Below, piece by piece: positions 24,001-34,118 of a DNA stretch of 53,009 bases. The notes under the pieces are model-generated. The model was not told the DNA's origin, did not search any database, and was given only the letters and a program-made list of their open reading frames with translations. Within the stretch, counting starts at the first letter, position 1; every line of letters starts with the position of its first letter. The stretch is from Paenibacillus ottowii. GTDB lineage: Bacteria > Bacillota > Bacilli > Paenibacillales > Paenibacillaceae. The position numbers and the translations under genes are program-made. The DNA lies in NCBI RefSeq assembly GCF_006874425.1, contig NZ_VIJZ01000019.1, forward strand, positions 1-53,009, written 5' to 3'.

Positions 24001-24707
24001 TCACTTTCTTTTATATAAATAATAATAACATTTTTTTAAAAATCTATATATCTTAGATTTAAATCTAGGTTTTTCTTCTTACACACTGCCCGTTACTTTA
24101 GGTACACCTTAGCGTATAATTGTCTTCGGAAAATAAAGTATTAGACCCGACTGCCTGAAATTAAGGGTTTAATGGAAAGAAATATCGTCAGCCTTTTTAA
24201 AATAAGTATTAGACTAGCCCAAAGATGAAAAAGCGGCACACTAAGACTTGAGAAATATAGTCTTAGACTGCCGCTGCTTCTATTGTGCTATCGTCTCCTA
24301 TTAAAACCAAAACCCTACGTCGATAATTTTGTCTCCGTATTCATTATAGTTCCAACTCCATAAACACATTCTCAACAACCTGAATCCCCGTTTTTCACGG
24401 GGAATTCTCTGTTCGGGTTTGGAAAATGCGCTTTTCGCTCAATAGGCGATCAAACCCATTGAATCTAAGAATTAACTTTATGGATACCCGTACAGCTCAT
24501 GGCCATTCAGGTATTTGCTTCAAATTCCGAACGATACCCTATCACTTGTGGGCTAAACATTTTTTGTATGAGTTGGCTGGGCTATAATTTCTTTTAGCTG
24601 TAAAACCTGTTTGTTTGTAGGAGGAATCTTGAGCATACAGGTACAGCTTTTACAAATAAGAGAACCCTTAAAATAACTTAACTCTTCGGTGGACTGACAA
24701 AATTTAC
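24001..24707. other. Gene-free region with several hairpins
   Basis: No supported gene. AGCGGCACACTAAGACT (24232-24248) pairs with AGTCTTAGACTGCCGCT (24259-24275), 15 of 17 positions. ATTAGAC occurs nearby around 24140 and 24209, and TTAGAC within the hairpin. CCCCG/CGGGG (24386-24402) and GGGTTTG/CAAACCC (24415-24457) form two more hairpins. These look like ends of vanished mobile elements, family not recognised. Confidence 0.4.
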
Positions 24708-24725
24708 ATGAATGTCCTATGCGCA

Positions 24726-24754
24726 GGACAAGAACATGGTACTATTGCCGATAA
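24726..24754 (+). repeat. Recombination-site-like repeat, locus 3 (single copy)
   Basis: GGACAAGAACAT, core GGTACT, then ATTGCCGATAA: the same two-arm pattern as loci 1 and 2, here as a solo site. Confidence 0.65.
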
Positions 24755-24932
24755 AATGGAAGCCTTCTACGATGAAAATATGGATTCTATATGCATCGTA
24801 GATGAATCTGATAAGGTCATCTCGTTGGTGCAACTTAAAGAATCCTTACTTTCTGCAGGACCCAAATTTAATTTCCCCTTAAATTTCCCATACATACCTA
24901 AAGAGGGGATTTTGACACACAGCAAGTACTAA
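24755..24932 (+). pseudogene. CBS-domain-like fragment
   Basis: Directly downstream of the solo repeat, in frame with it, KMEAFYDENMDSICIVDESDKVISLVQLKESL resembles the second half of a CBS domain. The frame ends at 24932, just inside the end of the convergent gerC-type gene. No credible start exists; it is probably a remnant. Confidence 0.3.
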
Positions 24933-26032
24933 CGATGATATTGATAAGAAGGAATTGCCGGGAGCGGGTTGAGTGTAAGGTGAACTTTCACCTGATAATT
25001 TAGACTTCTTTTTGTTTTCTGCCACTCTTCTCCGGAAATAGGTTTTGAGAATGGATGAAGTGCTACATATCCCATAGATAACGGGTCTACATCCCACTTC
25101 TGCATTTGCTGAAGAAGTTCCGTTGTACGCTCCTTCAGAAAGTTTTCAATTTCACTTTGCAATTCCATCAGGTTGTTTGTATCGCCTAAATAACGATCTC
25201 CTTGATATTCCACCAGTCTGGCGTACAAATTGACATTCACCGCGTAAATGCTGTCGCCGCTGTTCCAATGAAGGTCTACTTTTGAGCGAACCTGGCCGAG
25301 AAGAATGGAAAACTCAGGGAGGGGCAAAAGTTTAATATAATTTACATTATCCAGCAGCTGAAAGATGTGGTCTTGCCGGAGGGAAAGTTTTCCCGCCATT
25401 TTATCCTTCTGGAAGAGGCCGGTGCCTTCATACTTAAAATCATCCGGAGTTGCTTCAAAAACGGGTAGGACCGGATCGGATAAAGGATTATGATATTTTT
25501 GCAAAAAGCGGTGCAGATTGATGACCGTCATCGTACCCTGCTGTTTGTTTTCATAATGTTTAAACATACGATACAAAAAATACTCCAGATCCTTCTGTTT
25601 CTCAGTATTAGCTATGATATATTCATCGAAATTTCCGTGGACGACAACAAGATATAAGCGCTGTGTTGTTTCCGGGTCCAATAATAGTGAGGTAATTAGA
25701 GGCGCAATTCCCTTGCGGGCCAGAGATTCGCTGATAAAGAGTATCCGAAGCTGCCCGAGCTTGTATTCGCGGTAATAATTAAGGCTGAGATACTTTCTGC
25801 CTTCTTCGAACATATGCACCTCTTTGGTAACCAGCTTTTTGGAATCATGGGTAAGCGGAGGTGCCAGAGTGCTGATTTTGATTTTACCTTCGCTGCCTTC
25901 GCTGAGAGAAAGAAAGGTTACCGGGGCAATTTCTTCGATGGTATTGTTCTCGGTAAGCGGTGCGCAAGACGTCATTAGCGGCAAGCTTAATATCAATGTC
26001 AGGATGATGAGCAATGCTCTCCGTAGTTTCAT
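24929..26032 (-). CDS. Ger(x)C-family spore germination lipoprotein (germinant receptor C subunit)
   Basis: A 367-residue lipoprotein subunit of a GerA-type germinant receptor on the inner spore membrane. The signal peptide LLIILTLILSLPLMTSC ends in a lipobox Cys (about residue 23). The C-terminal domain has the family's ERTTELLQQMQKWDVDPLSMG block (about 310-330). The body has the expected length. The start overlaps the gerB-type stop (ATGA), and it is the last gene of the operon. Which germinant (for example an amino acid or nucleoside) is sensed cannot be told. Confidence 0.9.
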   Translation of the reverse strand: MKLRRALLIILTLILSLPLMTSCAPLTENNTIEEIAPVTFLSLSEGSEGKIKISTLAPPLTHDSKKLVTKEVHMFEEGRKYLSLNYYREYKLGQLRILFISESLARKGIAPLITSLLLDPETTQRLYLVVVHGNFDEYIIANTEKQKDLEYFLYRMFKHYENKQQGTMTVINLHRFLQKYHNPLSDPVLPVFEATPDDFKYEGTGLFQKDKMAGKLSLRQDHIFQLLDNVNYIKLLPLPEFSILLGQVRSKVDLHWNSGDSIYAVNVNLYARLVEYQGDRYLGDTNNLMELQSEIENFLKERTTELLQQMQKWDVDPLSMGYVALHPFSKPISGEEWQKTKRSLNYQVKVHLTLNPLPAIPSYQYHR

Positions 26033-27150
26033 ATAGATGTGTTTCCTTTCCGCCGCATTGCGATCAGCAAAAGTATGGGAACCAAAAGAAAAGTAGCCGC
26101 TTCAGAGTACATGAAAAATCCGGGCCAAAGGTTCTGGAGCGTATCGGCTTTCCAGAGTTTTTCGTTTGTAATGACAAGGAGGATGCCCATAAGGAAGCAG
26201 CTGGCTAAATATCCGAACCGGCTGTTTTTTTCGAGAGTTTTGCCTGCTGTGATCTGCAGGGCCCCATAGAACATCAACAGAAACAGCGAGACGGCAAAGA
26301 CGACGTTAAACATAAAAAAAGAAATCAGCAGGATTTCAATCCGTTCGAATATAGGGGATTGCAGGTAACTGATCATATTGAGCACCGGATACCCGGCCGT
26401 CTTCAAATACTCGTGTCCATAATAGAGGACAGTGGCAACAAAAAGGAGCAGGTATTCAAGTATAGTGAATAGATTAGCAATGGTCAGGTGTTTAATCGTT
26501 TTTCGATCCGGCTTCAGCCATGGCACTAAAAAGATAAGGTACTCCGGACCCGACAATGCCGACCAGCAGATGACAATACCTCTCCAGGAGTCCAGCGGCG
26601 GGTGGAGCGGTATCAAGGGATACAGTTGTTTATAATCTGCGACCGGCGGGAAATAAAAAGGAAGATAGCAGAGGATGAGCCATACGGAACCGAGAAAAGC
26701 AATCACAATGAAACGGAGAGTCCTTTCCATTCCATGAGAGGCTACGTAACAGCTTATCAATAGAATGGCGATCAACGGAACAGTCTTATTCATCACGGGA
26801 AAAATATACTCATGTACAATCCCGCTATACCCCAGTACGATCACAGAAGTTTTGAGGAACAGCGGAATCAGCCCGACCGCAGCCAGCAGCCGAATGGTTT
26901 TGGGACCAAGCAATTCCTTAAAGCCTTCAAGCCCCCGTGCCGCCCAGGGAGATGTCAACCACTTGGACAACATCCACAGCATCAGCTGAGAGAGAAGTCC
27001 CAATCCCAGGATCACCCAAACCATATAGAAATGGGCCAGGTACATAGGCATGATGAGAAAATAATAAAGCATTTGAAGTCTGTTCATGAGCAGCCCGGCA
27101 TACAAGTTGCCAAGCGTTTCCTTTTTACCGAACAGCGTGAATGCGGACAT
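26029..27150 (-). CDS. Spore germination permease (GerB/GerAB family)
   Basis: A 373-residue integral membrane protein of the APC superfamily with about ten hydrophobic helices; it forms the germinant-binding B subunit. It starts one base after the A-subunit stop and overlaps the C-subunit start, so all three are translationally coupled. The N-terminus (FTLFGKKETLGNLYAGLLMNRLQMLYYFLIMP) is unusual in that the common motif 'Q' start of TM1 is replaced by a longer hydrophilic lead-in. Intact. Confidence 0.9.
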   Translation of the reverse strand: MSAFTLFGKKETLGNLYAGLLMNRLQMLYYFLIMPMYLAHFYMVWVILGLGLLSQLMLWMLSKWLTSPWAARGLEGFKELLGPKTIRLLAAVGLIPLFLKTSVIVLGYSGIVHEYIFPVMNKTVPLIAILLISCYVASHGMERTLRFIVIAFLGSVWLILCYLPFYFPPVADYKQLYPLIPLHPPLDSWRGIVICWSALSGPEYLIFLVPWLKPDRKTIKHLTIANLFTILEYLLLFVATVLYYGHEYLKTAGYPVLNMISYLQSPIFERIEILLISFFMFNVVFAVSLFLLMFYGALQITAGKTLEKNSRFGYLASCFLMGILLVITNEKLWKADTLQNLWPGFFMYSEAATFLLVPILLLIAMRRKGNTSI

Positions 27151-27151
27151 G

Positions 27152-28600
27152 TCATCGTCTCCTGCGGCTGTATCGCCATTTTTTCAACGGTTTCAAATAG
27201 GAAGGTCGCGTTTCCATCCAATGAAGATTTACCCTCACTACAAAATCTTTCCAGTCCTTAAAATAAAGGGGGGTCAGAGGAGCCAAATAGGGCTCTCTCA
27301 GTGAAGTTAATCCGTTCAAATGCGCCAGCAGAACGATTAAGCCTAATATAATTCCGAATATACCGAAATAAGCGGCTAAACAGAGAAAAGTCAGCTGGAT
27401 GACCGTATTTGCTTTGGATATCTGGTAATTCGGCGACAGAAAAGAGGCGATCCCCGATACACCTAGAAGAACGATCAGCACTTTGCTGGCAAAACCGGCT
27501 TCAACCGCTGCCTGTCCAATAACAATACCTCCTACGACACCTAAAGTTTGGCTCGTTTTGTTAGGCATCCTTAAACTGGCCTCTTTAATAATTTCCAATA
27601 TTACGAGCATGATCAACCCCTCCCAAAATGGGGTGAATGGAAGCTTGCTGCGGGATTCAATCAGGACAAAGAGAAGAGGCAGAGGGATCATCTGGTAGTG
27701 ATGGGCCGTTAAGGCAACATATACCGGAATCAGTATCAGCGACAGAAAAAAGCTGAAGAACCGGAGTAAACGCAAAAAACTGGCGACTATCCAGCGGTGG
27801 ATATAGTCTTCGGGCGATTGGAAAAGATGAAAAAATGTTATAGGTCCGATCAGAGCAAATGGAGAATTGTCTACCAGGATCACGACCTTGCCCATGGCCA
27901 GCGAATAAGCGCATTGATCGGGTCGATCCGTTTGCTGCAGCTGCGGAAAGAGGCTGTTGGCGTGATCTTCGATAAAAACTCCAATTTGACCGGAATCAAG
28001 GAATATATCATAGTTCAAGGCAGCTAACTTCTCTTTAGTGATGGAGATAAGGTTAGTATTAGTTAAACCCTCAATGTATAGCAGGGAGACTGAAGTAGAA
28101 CTAAGCGAACCGGCTGTGAACTGTTCCGACTTCAATGTACTTAAAGGAAGCCGCCGGCGAATCAAAGTTATATTCTGATCAATCTGCTCCGTAAAGCTAT
28201 CCTGCGGCCCGTAAATAATGGTTTCCGTTTCTGATTTTCCTACAGGACGACCGAGGGTAACCGGAAGAACAGTGGTCCACCATTGATTTAACGCAGGCTC
28301 ATGTACGATCACCGCTGCCCGCATCAGTTGCTTTTCTGCATCTTGAAGTGTATGAATTTCTGTGAATTTACAGTTTAAAATACGCTCCGGAACCGGGCTG
28401 TCGGTTAAAGTAAGCAATGGCTTCAGGATGGATTCATTGATGCGTGCCTCATCGACCAGCGTATCCAGATATATAATCCAAATCGGATTTCCGGAAGGTG
28501 GGCAACGTTCAATGATACTGGCTTCTGATATGCCGGCAAGCATCGTTTTTAAAACATCAAGGCTTAACGGATAGGTATTTATTTCGGAAGATTTCCACAT
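27152..28600 (-). CDS. GerA-family spore germination protein (A subunit)
   Basis: A 482-residue A subunit: a large soluble N-terminal domain (1 to about 240) and a C-terminal membrane domain with several helices. Family blocks are visible: EGLTNTNLI, FPQLQQTDRPDQCAYSLAMGKVVILVDNSPFALIGP, HHYQMIPLPLL and SRSKLPFTPFWEGLIMLVILEIIKEASLRMP. First gene of the germinant receptor operon, expressed late in the forespore if the sigma-G-like promoter upstream is real. Confidence 0.93.
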   Translation of the reverse strand: MWKSSEINTYPLSLDVLKTMLAGISEASIIERCPPSGNPIWIIYLDTLVDEARINESILKPLLTLTDSPVPERILNCKFTEIHTLQDAEKQLMRAAVIVHEPALNQWWTTVLPVTLGRPVGKSETETIIYGPQDSFTEQIDQNITLIRRRLPLSTLKSEQFTAGSLSSTSVSLLYIEGLTNTNLISITKEKLAALNYDIFLDSGQIGVFIEDHANSLFPQLQQTDRPDQCAYSLAMGKVVILVDNSPFALIGPITFFHLFQSPEDYIHRWIVASFLRLLRFFSFFLSLILIPVYVALTAHHYQMIPLPLLFVLIESRSKLPFTPFWEGLIMLVILEIIKEASLRMPNKTSQTLGVVGGIVIGQAAVEAGFASKVLIVLLGVSGIASFLSPNYQISKANTVIQLTFLCLAAYFGIFGIILGLIVLLAHLNGLTSLREPYLAPLTPLYFKDWKDFVVRVNLHWMETRPSYLKPLKKWRYSRRRR

Positions 28601-28640
28601 GTAATCACCATTATCTTTTTATGGATTTTTCATTAAGCTT

Positions 28641-28670
28641 TATTATGGGCATTTGATTGGAAAATCATCC
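28641..28670 (-). promoter_or_regulatory. Sigma-G-like promoter of the germination operon
   Basis: On the reverse strand GGATG (28670-28666), 18 bp, CATAATA (28647-28641). The -10 is a perfect CATWHTA and the -35 is a one-mismatch GHATR. It lies 40 bp before the first gene, as expected for a receptor operon transcribed by sigma-G. Confidence 0.6.
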
Positions 28671-28731
28671 GTTCTTAGTTGAATTTAAATGCTTTGAATG
28701 AGAAGGGACTCGTATGAATTGAGCCGCGTCT

Positions 28732-30183
28732 GTGCAAACGCTGGAAGAAATAATCGGGCTTAACGAGAGGAGTGACGTTAGATGTTTAAAACGAAGTAAT
28801 TCGCTAGACTATTATATTCGTAAAGCGGGCAGTGCTTTGCATAAATTTTTCAAATGGCTTGACCAGCACGTGGAGTCGGATGCTTCATCTCTCGAGTATG
28901 AAGATTTTCTCGATTTGTTTGATTACATTTCAAAGAATAACGATGGAGAGGAGTTTTCAGCTAAGTATACCGGGAACAATCTTCTACACATAAAGTTATT
29001 CTTTGATTGGGGGAAAGGTTCTCATACATTTTTTCCAACATACGTTGACTGGCCCAGTGATTTATATTCTGGAATTCATCGTGAGGCCCAAGAAGAAACA
29101 TATTCCGGTGATGGCCTCGCTTTTGATGACCCAAACTTCCCGATGCTCATGAAGGAAGCAATTGAAAATTATCATCCCGAAGATGATGTTGAAGTTTTAT
29201 GTCGCGCTTTTTGGTTAATTATTGCCTCATCACCGGTGCGTAAAACGTATCTGCTCAATCTTCAGGCTGAAGAATGTATGCTGCCATTGCCTAATGCTCC
29301 ATCAGCGGTAGGATTATACAGCCCATATTCAGGTATTGAGAAAGCTAAACATCGTAACGGCCAATTTCCTATAATTGATTTTGCAGGTCTTAGAGCGGTC
29401 GAATTTTTACAGAAAAGATCGAGCGATAAAGCCTTCCGACCGATACGGAACGAAAGAGCGGATGCATCGTATGTGCATCTTTTTAAATTGGAATATCCCT
29501 GTATCTTGAATGAAAGACAAATATATAGGTTTTTTGACAAGATAGCAGAATTTATTGGACATGGAGATAAAAAAGGGAAGGCTCATGGTTACAGACACTA
29601 TCTCATAACTCACATTGCAATCGAAACCGGGAACAGTGAGTTAGCACGACTTGCTGCAGGTCATGAAAATCAAACCATGCTGAATCGATACTTACGAAGT
29701 AATCTCTCCCGTCAAGCATTGTTATTTGCTACTATTAAGAAATATCAGGATGGTGAGATTGCGGGACGGTTTATTTGGCGAATCTTCGAAGCACTTGCCA
29801 GCGAACAAACTGAGCCTGACGAATTGATAAAAGCTTTGGGATCTGAAGAGCTATCTTTAGATGAATTCTTTGCAAAATTCGGGCTTCCAGCTCCTACAGG
29901 TGTAGGAAGATGTTTAATACAGGGGGCTTGCCTTTTTGAGGCAAAGTGTTTTTCCTGTCATCATTTCGCCATACGAAAAAGTGAAGCAGCACAGGCATTT
30001 CATACTTTGGCCAGATTAACCAAGGACATGTGGAACATGATGCGAGGCAGTCGGGATTTTACAACCAAAAACGCCAAGGCGGCCGGATTAGCTACGCAAT
30101 TAGCGTTGCTTGGGGACATGATTCGGCATTTCGGCTATAGTGACGAACAGATTCAAATAGAGGTTATCAGTCGACTAGTCTGA
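28732..30183 (+). CDS. Tyrosine recombinase, first gene of a Tn554-like module
   Basis: A 483-residue tyrosine recombinase. Catalytic Arg I lies in SSPVRKTYLLNL (about 165-176); the HxxR-like box is AHGYRHYLITH; the C-terminal His and Tyr nucleophile are in AAGHENQTMLNRYLRS. A C-terminal Cys/His cluster (CLIQGACLFEAKCFSCHHF) may bind zinc. GTG 28732 has no good ribosome site. AGAAGGGA precedes ATG 28714, which is in frame but hits TGA after two codons, suggesting the true 5' end is damaged. It is followed within 30 bp by two more module genes, as in Tn554 tnpA-tnpB-tnpC. Confidence 0.75.
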   Translation: MQTLEEIIGLNERSDVRCLKRSNSLDYYIRKAGSALHKFFKWLDQHVESDASSLEYEDFLDLFDYISKNNDGEEFSAKYTGNNLLHIKLFFDWGKGSHTFFPTYVDWPSDLYSGIHREAQEETYSGDGLAFDDPNFPMLMKEAIENYHPEDDVEVLCRAFWLIIASSPVRKTYLLNLQAEECMLPLPNAPSAVGLYSPYSGIEKAKHRNGQFPIIDFAGLRAVEFLQKRSSDKAFRPIRNERADASYVHLFKLEYPCILNERQIYRFFDKIAEFIGHGDKKGKAHGYRHYLITHIAIETGNSELARLAAGHENQTMLNRYLRSNLSRQALLFATIKKYQDGEIAGRFIWRIFEALASEQTEPDELIKALGSEELSLDEFFAKFGLPAPTGVGRCLIQGACLFEAKCFSCHHFAIRKSEAAQAFHTLARLTKDMWNMMRGSRDFTTKNAKAAGLATQLALLGDMIRHFGYSDEQIQIEVISRLV

Positions 30184-30208
30184 GCTTAGATTGGAAAGAG
30201 GTGAAATC

Positions 30209-32582
30209 GTGTCGCAAATATTAGCTTGGCAATCCCTGAGATTTGGACCCATTACTGTAAGGCGAAAGGGACAATTCGAGAGTAGAGAGCATCTGACAAG
30301 ATCGGAGTATGAACAATACAGATCGGCAGAGACTTGGGGACGGGTTGAACCTATTTTATCAAGCTCCTTAACGGATTTGGTACAACCCACAATATTTTTC
30401 AAGTTACCCGGCACCCAAAGAGATTACGTATTACTGCTTGCCTTTTTACAACGGATCAGTTTGCCTTTAGAGATCGCATTTCCAACCAAGACCGAATTCA
30501 ATAAATTTCCTTTTCCCGAGTTACCGAATTTTGAGTACTTTGATGCCTTTATGATAAATACTATCCGGTATTGTATCCGATGGATAGCGAAAAACAACTA
30601 CAAAAGGCAAAGAAAAGGATTCCTTTGCTTCGAACTGTAGTTTGCTTATGGTTCGCAGGTTACGCCCTTAAGGAAGGGTTAGAGGGTAATCATATTATTA
30701 CTTCCTCTGTATTAGCAAAAGCAAGTAAGATCGCTAAATATCATAGAAGTAGTTTAACCCTCCTAGGTAAGATGTTAGCTAAAGAAACAGATTCCTTGAT
30801 TGAAAATAAACCGGTCATACCTTGCGATGAAGCGGAAAGAAGTCTCTGGATAGCCACGGGAATATATCCAACCCAAACGCCGTTTGAGGAGAGTCTCTAT
30901 ACCTTTGCATTTTCTTACTTGAGGCAACGTGTGAATGATTCAATAACTGATGATTATTACGACGATGAAGGAAATTTACTTTTCAGATACGGTAAAAAAA
31001 CTATCAGCATAAATTATTGGAAAGCGATAGTCAAGTACATCCGGTATTTTGCAATCAAATGTCGATCAAAAGGTCTTACTGACATAAGCGAGAATTCAAT
31101 ATCAGAAGTATACACAGAGATTTTTGGCCAGATGAAGGGACAAGAAGATAAGACGTTTTTCCGAGTGGCGCTTCGACATTGGCTTAGGTGGCTTATAAGA
31201 ACTACAAATGCTTCATACAACATAGAACGGATTATGCCAAGACCTAGACGTGTTATGTCAAAAGATCATGGACGAGTATTTAGTATGTCCAAAGCTTATA
31301 TTCTTGTGCAGACCTTAATGAACGATCAAACTCCTTTAATTAACGAGAACATTCTGATGGACTTTCGTCATAGGCGGGCTTGCCTGTTGATGTTATCAAC
31401 TGCAGCAAGGCCTCATGAAATAGTTAATTTGCTTCAGAATGCTTTATTTATAGATTCGCAGGATAATTCCTGGATTCGTTTTCACAAAACCAAGACCATT
31501 CGCAATCAACCCGATCGAAACGGCTATGAATGGGTTCATCACGCTCTAGTGAAGAGCGATGCTGCAAGATGGTTTAACGAATTGATTCATTTTGCCCCAT
31601 CAGAACCTATATTTTTTCCAAGAGAGTGGGGTGGGGATGGCCTTACGGAACTTCGTTTACTGGCTTCAAAACATAATGATGGCCCTATACGAACTAGCGG
31701 ACTGTATAATTTTTTAACTCGCATTCAATCGAAGTTATGGCCTGAACTTAGGAAGCCATATTTCACACCCCATAATCTAAGAGCGCTCCATCTTACTTAT
31801 CGGCGTATCTTAGGAGACAATGATGAGCTACTAGAGAGGCAGGCCGGACATAGTCATCCTTCCTCAAAAAAGCCTTATACGGAAACAATGCCTGCAGAAG
31901 AAGTTGCAAAGTTTGGTCATCTACTTCAAAAAGGCGTTTGGAGAAAGAAACCGGAAGGGGAGGATGCTGATAAGACAGAAGGGGCTGGAATTTCGTCTAC
32001 TGAATATGTAGCCATTGATGAGATAACCGAAATTTCATCTAAGTTTGAGGTCACGCCTCAAAAGCTAGATGAAGCATATAAATTAACCCAGAAAATTATA
32101 GAGGAATCACCACGTTTCCAAGGTAAAGTTATTGATTTGGAAGATGAGTTACACGAGGTTAACGTAGGTGGTTATACGCATAATTGTAATGCACATGTCT
32201 TGCTAAACTGTGGTCATACACCCGGGCATTGTAGAGCATGTGATGATTATGTCCTGATGAGGGTACAGAAGATGCGCACAAGGCCGACATATTTCGTGAA
32301 ATGTTGCATTATTACTATTGTCTCGATGCAGAGAAAAATTTCAAGTCCACAGGACAACGAAAAATGGTTTTTCAGAAGGCTGAGGATATAAAGGAACGGT
32401 TGAACAAAACAGAAAGAAGTCTCTGGGTAAATAAATTTAAAATGCCGCCAAATGAGGCGAAAAAACTGCATTCATTGCTCTTTAAGAAAGCAAAGGCATA
32501 CTTTCGTGAACAGTCTAAAGAGAAGCCTAATCCAACTAATGCAGAAGTGCTTTGTTATATTTTAAGTGGGGAGGTAAAGTAA
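30209..32582 (+). pseudogene. Second tyrosine recombinase (TnpB-like), two frameshifts
   Basis: Three overlapping frames join into one protein of about 790 residues. Frame 1 runs from GTG 30209 (GAAAGAGGTG upstream) to KNNYKRQRK near 30615. Frame 2 continues RIPLLRTVVCLWFAGYALKEG to about 32255. Frame 3 runs from GTEDAHKADIFREM to the stop at 32582. Catalytic residues lie in frame 2: STAARPHEIVNL, TPHNLRALHLTYR, QAGHSHPSSKKPYTE. Both breaks fit single-base losses near A-rich runs, so true decay or sequencing error are both possible. Alternatively 30209-30640 is a separate 143-residue protein. Confidence 0.6.
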
Positions 32583-32583
32583 A

Positions 32584-33027
32584 TTGGCTCGTCCGGTTTC
32601 TTTCAGTAGCAGCGACTTGGCATGGGAATGTGCACAAGTAAAAAGAAAGCTTTTAAATGATGTCAAAAAGGGGCGATTATCGCGTCTTTCAAAATCAGAT
32701 GTGTACGATATGATTGCAAAACGCCCGCGAATCAGATTGAAAAGCTCGCGAATGTTGTGGACGGGTTCCTATAAGGAATATTTGGAAAAATGGTTCACCA
32801 AATTGAATGAGGAAATACAATTAATCCTAGACTCGGCCTCTGAAGGAGAACCAACGATTACAAGTCCTGAGATTGTAGCCCAGGAGCACCGGGAATTGCA
32901 AGCCAAGGTTACTCATTTAACACAGCTTATAAGTACGTATAAAGATGCTTTGGACGAATTACGCATAGAGAACGGACAGTACCGAGAATTAATCAGCCAG
33001 CGTTTCGGAGATATTGACTTATTCTAA
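32584..33027 (+). CDS. TnpC-like accessory protein of the recombinase module
   Basis: A 147-residue basic protein. The N-terminal part has SKSDVYDMIAKRPRIRLKSSRM; the C-terminal half is a predicted coiled coil (EHRELQAKVTHLTQLISTYKDALDELRIENGQYRELI). Size and position as third gene match Tn554 TnpC, an accessory factor for directional transposition. TTG start with GGGGAGG upstream, one base after the preceding stop. IS256 remnant sequence begins at its stop codon, marking the right edge of the element or a later deletion. Confidence 0.65.
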   Translation: MARPVSFSSSDLAWECAQVKRKLLNDVKKGRLSRLSKSDVYDMIAKRPRIRLKSSRMLWTGSYKEYLEKWFTKLNEEIQLILDSASEGEPTITSPEIVAQEHRELQAKVTHLTQLISTYKDALDELRIENGQYRELISQRFGDIDLF

Positions 33028-33360
33028 TGATCCTGAATGTCCCGTGTACTGATACCCTTCGCATACATATGTGCTCCTCAATGCCGGTCACATTCGTTTG
33101 ATTTTTCTTCACGACTACAGGTTCAAATTCTACATCACCGTATTCGGAGGTTACGGTTTTCTTACTGTTGTAGCCGTCGCGGCTGTTTCTCGTTTGTTTG
33201 TTTTTACATCATGTTTCTCATAACCGGGATGCGTATCCAGTTCGGCTTCTAATGCTTCTTGAAGTACATCTGCAAATAATTCCTTTAATGTCCATTGAAT
33301 ATCTTCTGCCGATTGAAAATTATGCTCTTTTACGAATTGACGTAATTCTTGTTTTGACAA
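33024..33360 (-). pseudogene. IS256-family transposase, 5' fragment
   Basis: The reverse strand reads MSKQELRQFVKEHNFQSAED..., TLKELFADVLQEALEAELD and GYEKHDVKT, then across frameshifts KKTVTSEYGDVEFEP, VVKKNQTNVTGIEEHI and YAKGISTRDIQDH: the N-terminal third of a mutator-type (IS256) transposase in order. It is cut exactly at the end of the TnpC-like gene. The DDE catalytic part is missing. Confidence 0.8.
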
Positions 33361-33463
33361 TAATCCGCTTCAGGTCACCATGTGCTTATTCCTCCAACTT
33401 TGATCTAGTAGTCAGTATTGACAAATTTATCTCAGTTGAAGTAAAGATTATGTCCAAACTAAA

Positions 33464-34039
33464 TTGTTACTTCAAGCCTTGTACGTAATTGAATTACAAA
33501 TGGGTGAATCTCTCCCGGAGCGACTATTCTTTGGTGTGACGGTTCACTCGCAATTAATGAAAGCAGGCCGCGTGATAGATTTGAGGGCTGAACGCATTCT
33601 TATCATTGGAAATAAAACTGTATTTCATGAATATATCCAATCGTTATCGAGAATTGGTAATTTGTTAGAGAAGAAGATCATTGTTGTTTATCTTGGAGGT
33701 TTTCCAGGACCGGATAAACGATTTTTCCTTCGGCAAATCCAAGATAAATTTGATAAAAATGGTCTTCAGATTGAAGTTCAGTTTTGGGGCGACATCGATT
33801 GGGGAGGGTTCCAAATATTCCGGCATTTTCAAAAATCAGTGTTTCCACAACTACGACCCTATCGTATGGATAAGACTACTTTCCATCAGCATTTGGATTG
33901 GGCAGAAACCTTCACTGCAGATTATCAAGTCAAATTGGAGCAGCTACTGGAAAACACGGATAATTCCTAGTTTCACGGATTAATTCGAGAGATGTTGTGT
34001 ACGGGCAAGCGTTTAGAGCAAGAAGCTATACTATTATAA
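33464..34039 (+). pseudogene. JetD-like (DUF2220/DUF3322) nuclease, C-terminal remnant
   Basis: The Toprim-like C-terminal half of a JetD-type protein: IGNKTVF, IIVVYLGGFPGPDKRFFLRQI, FWGDIDWGGFQIFRHF, MDKTTF. A TAG at 33968-33970 interrupts it; in the same frame the conserved tail FHGLIREMLCTGKRLEQEAILL continues to TAA 34039. JetD is the topoisomerase-VI-like nuclease of the Wadjet anti-plasmid system. The N-terminal half is missing, no jetA/B/C is nearby, and the usual Glu of the ENK motif reads Gly (IIGNK), so this is a dead defence gene. Confidence 0.7.
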
Positions 34040-34118
34040 ACTGTATTTCAGCCACTGGTTGTTGCCGAATTCTATAAGATTCGTGGTAATACTTTGTATT
34101 GACAGTGTATTTCACAAT

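Noticed and set aside
24755..24932. Functional CBS-domain gene
   Set aside because: No start codon or ribosome site beyond the repeat, and the domain is incomplete; kept only as a low-confidence remnant.
32240..32270. Programmed -1 frameshift in the TnpB-like gene
   Set aside because: No slippery heptamer was recognised at the junction, and a second shift exists near 30615, so mutation or sequencing error is simpler.
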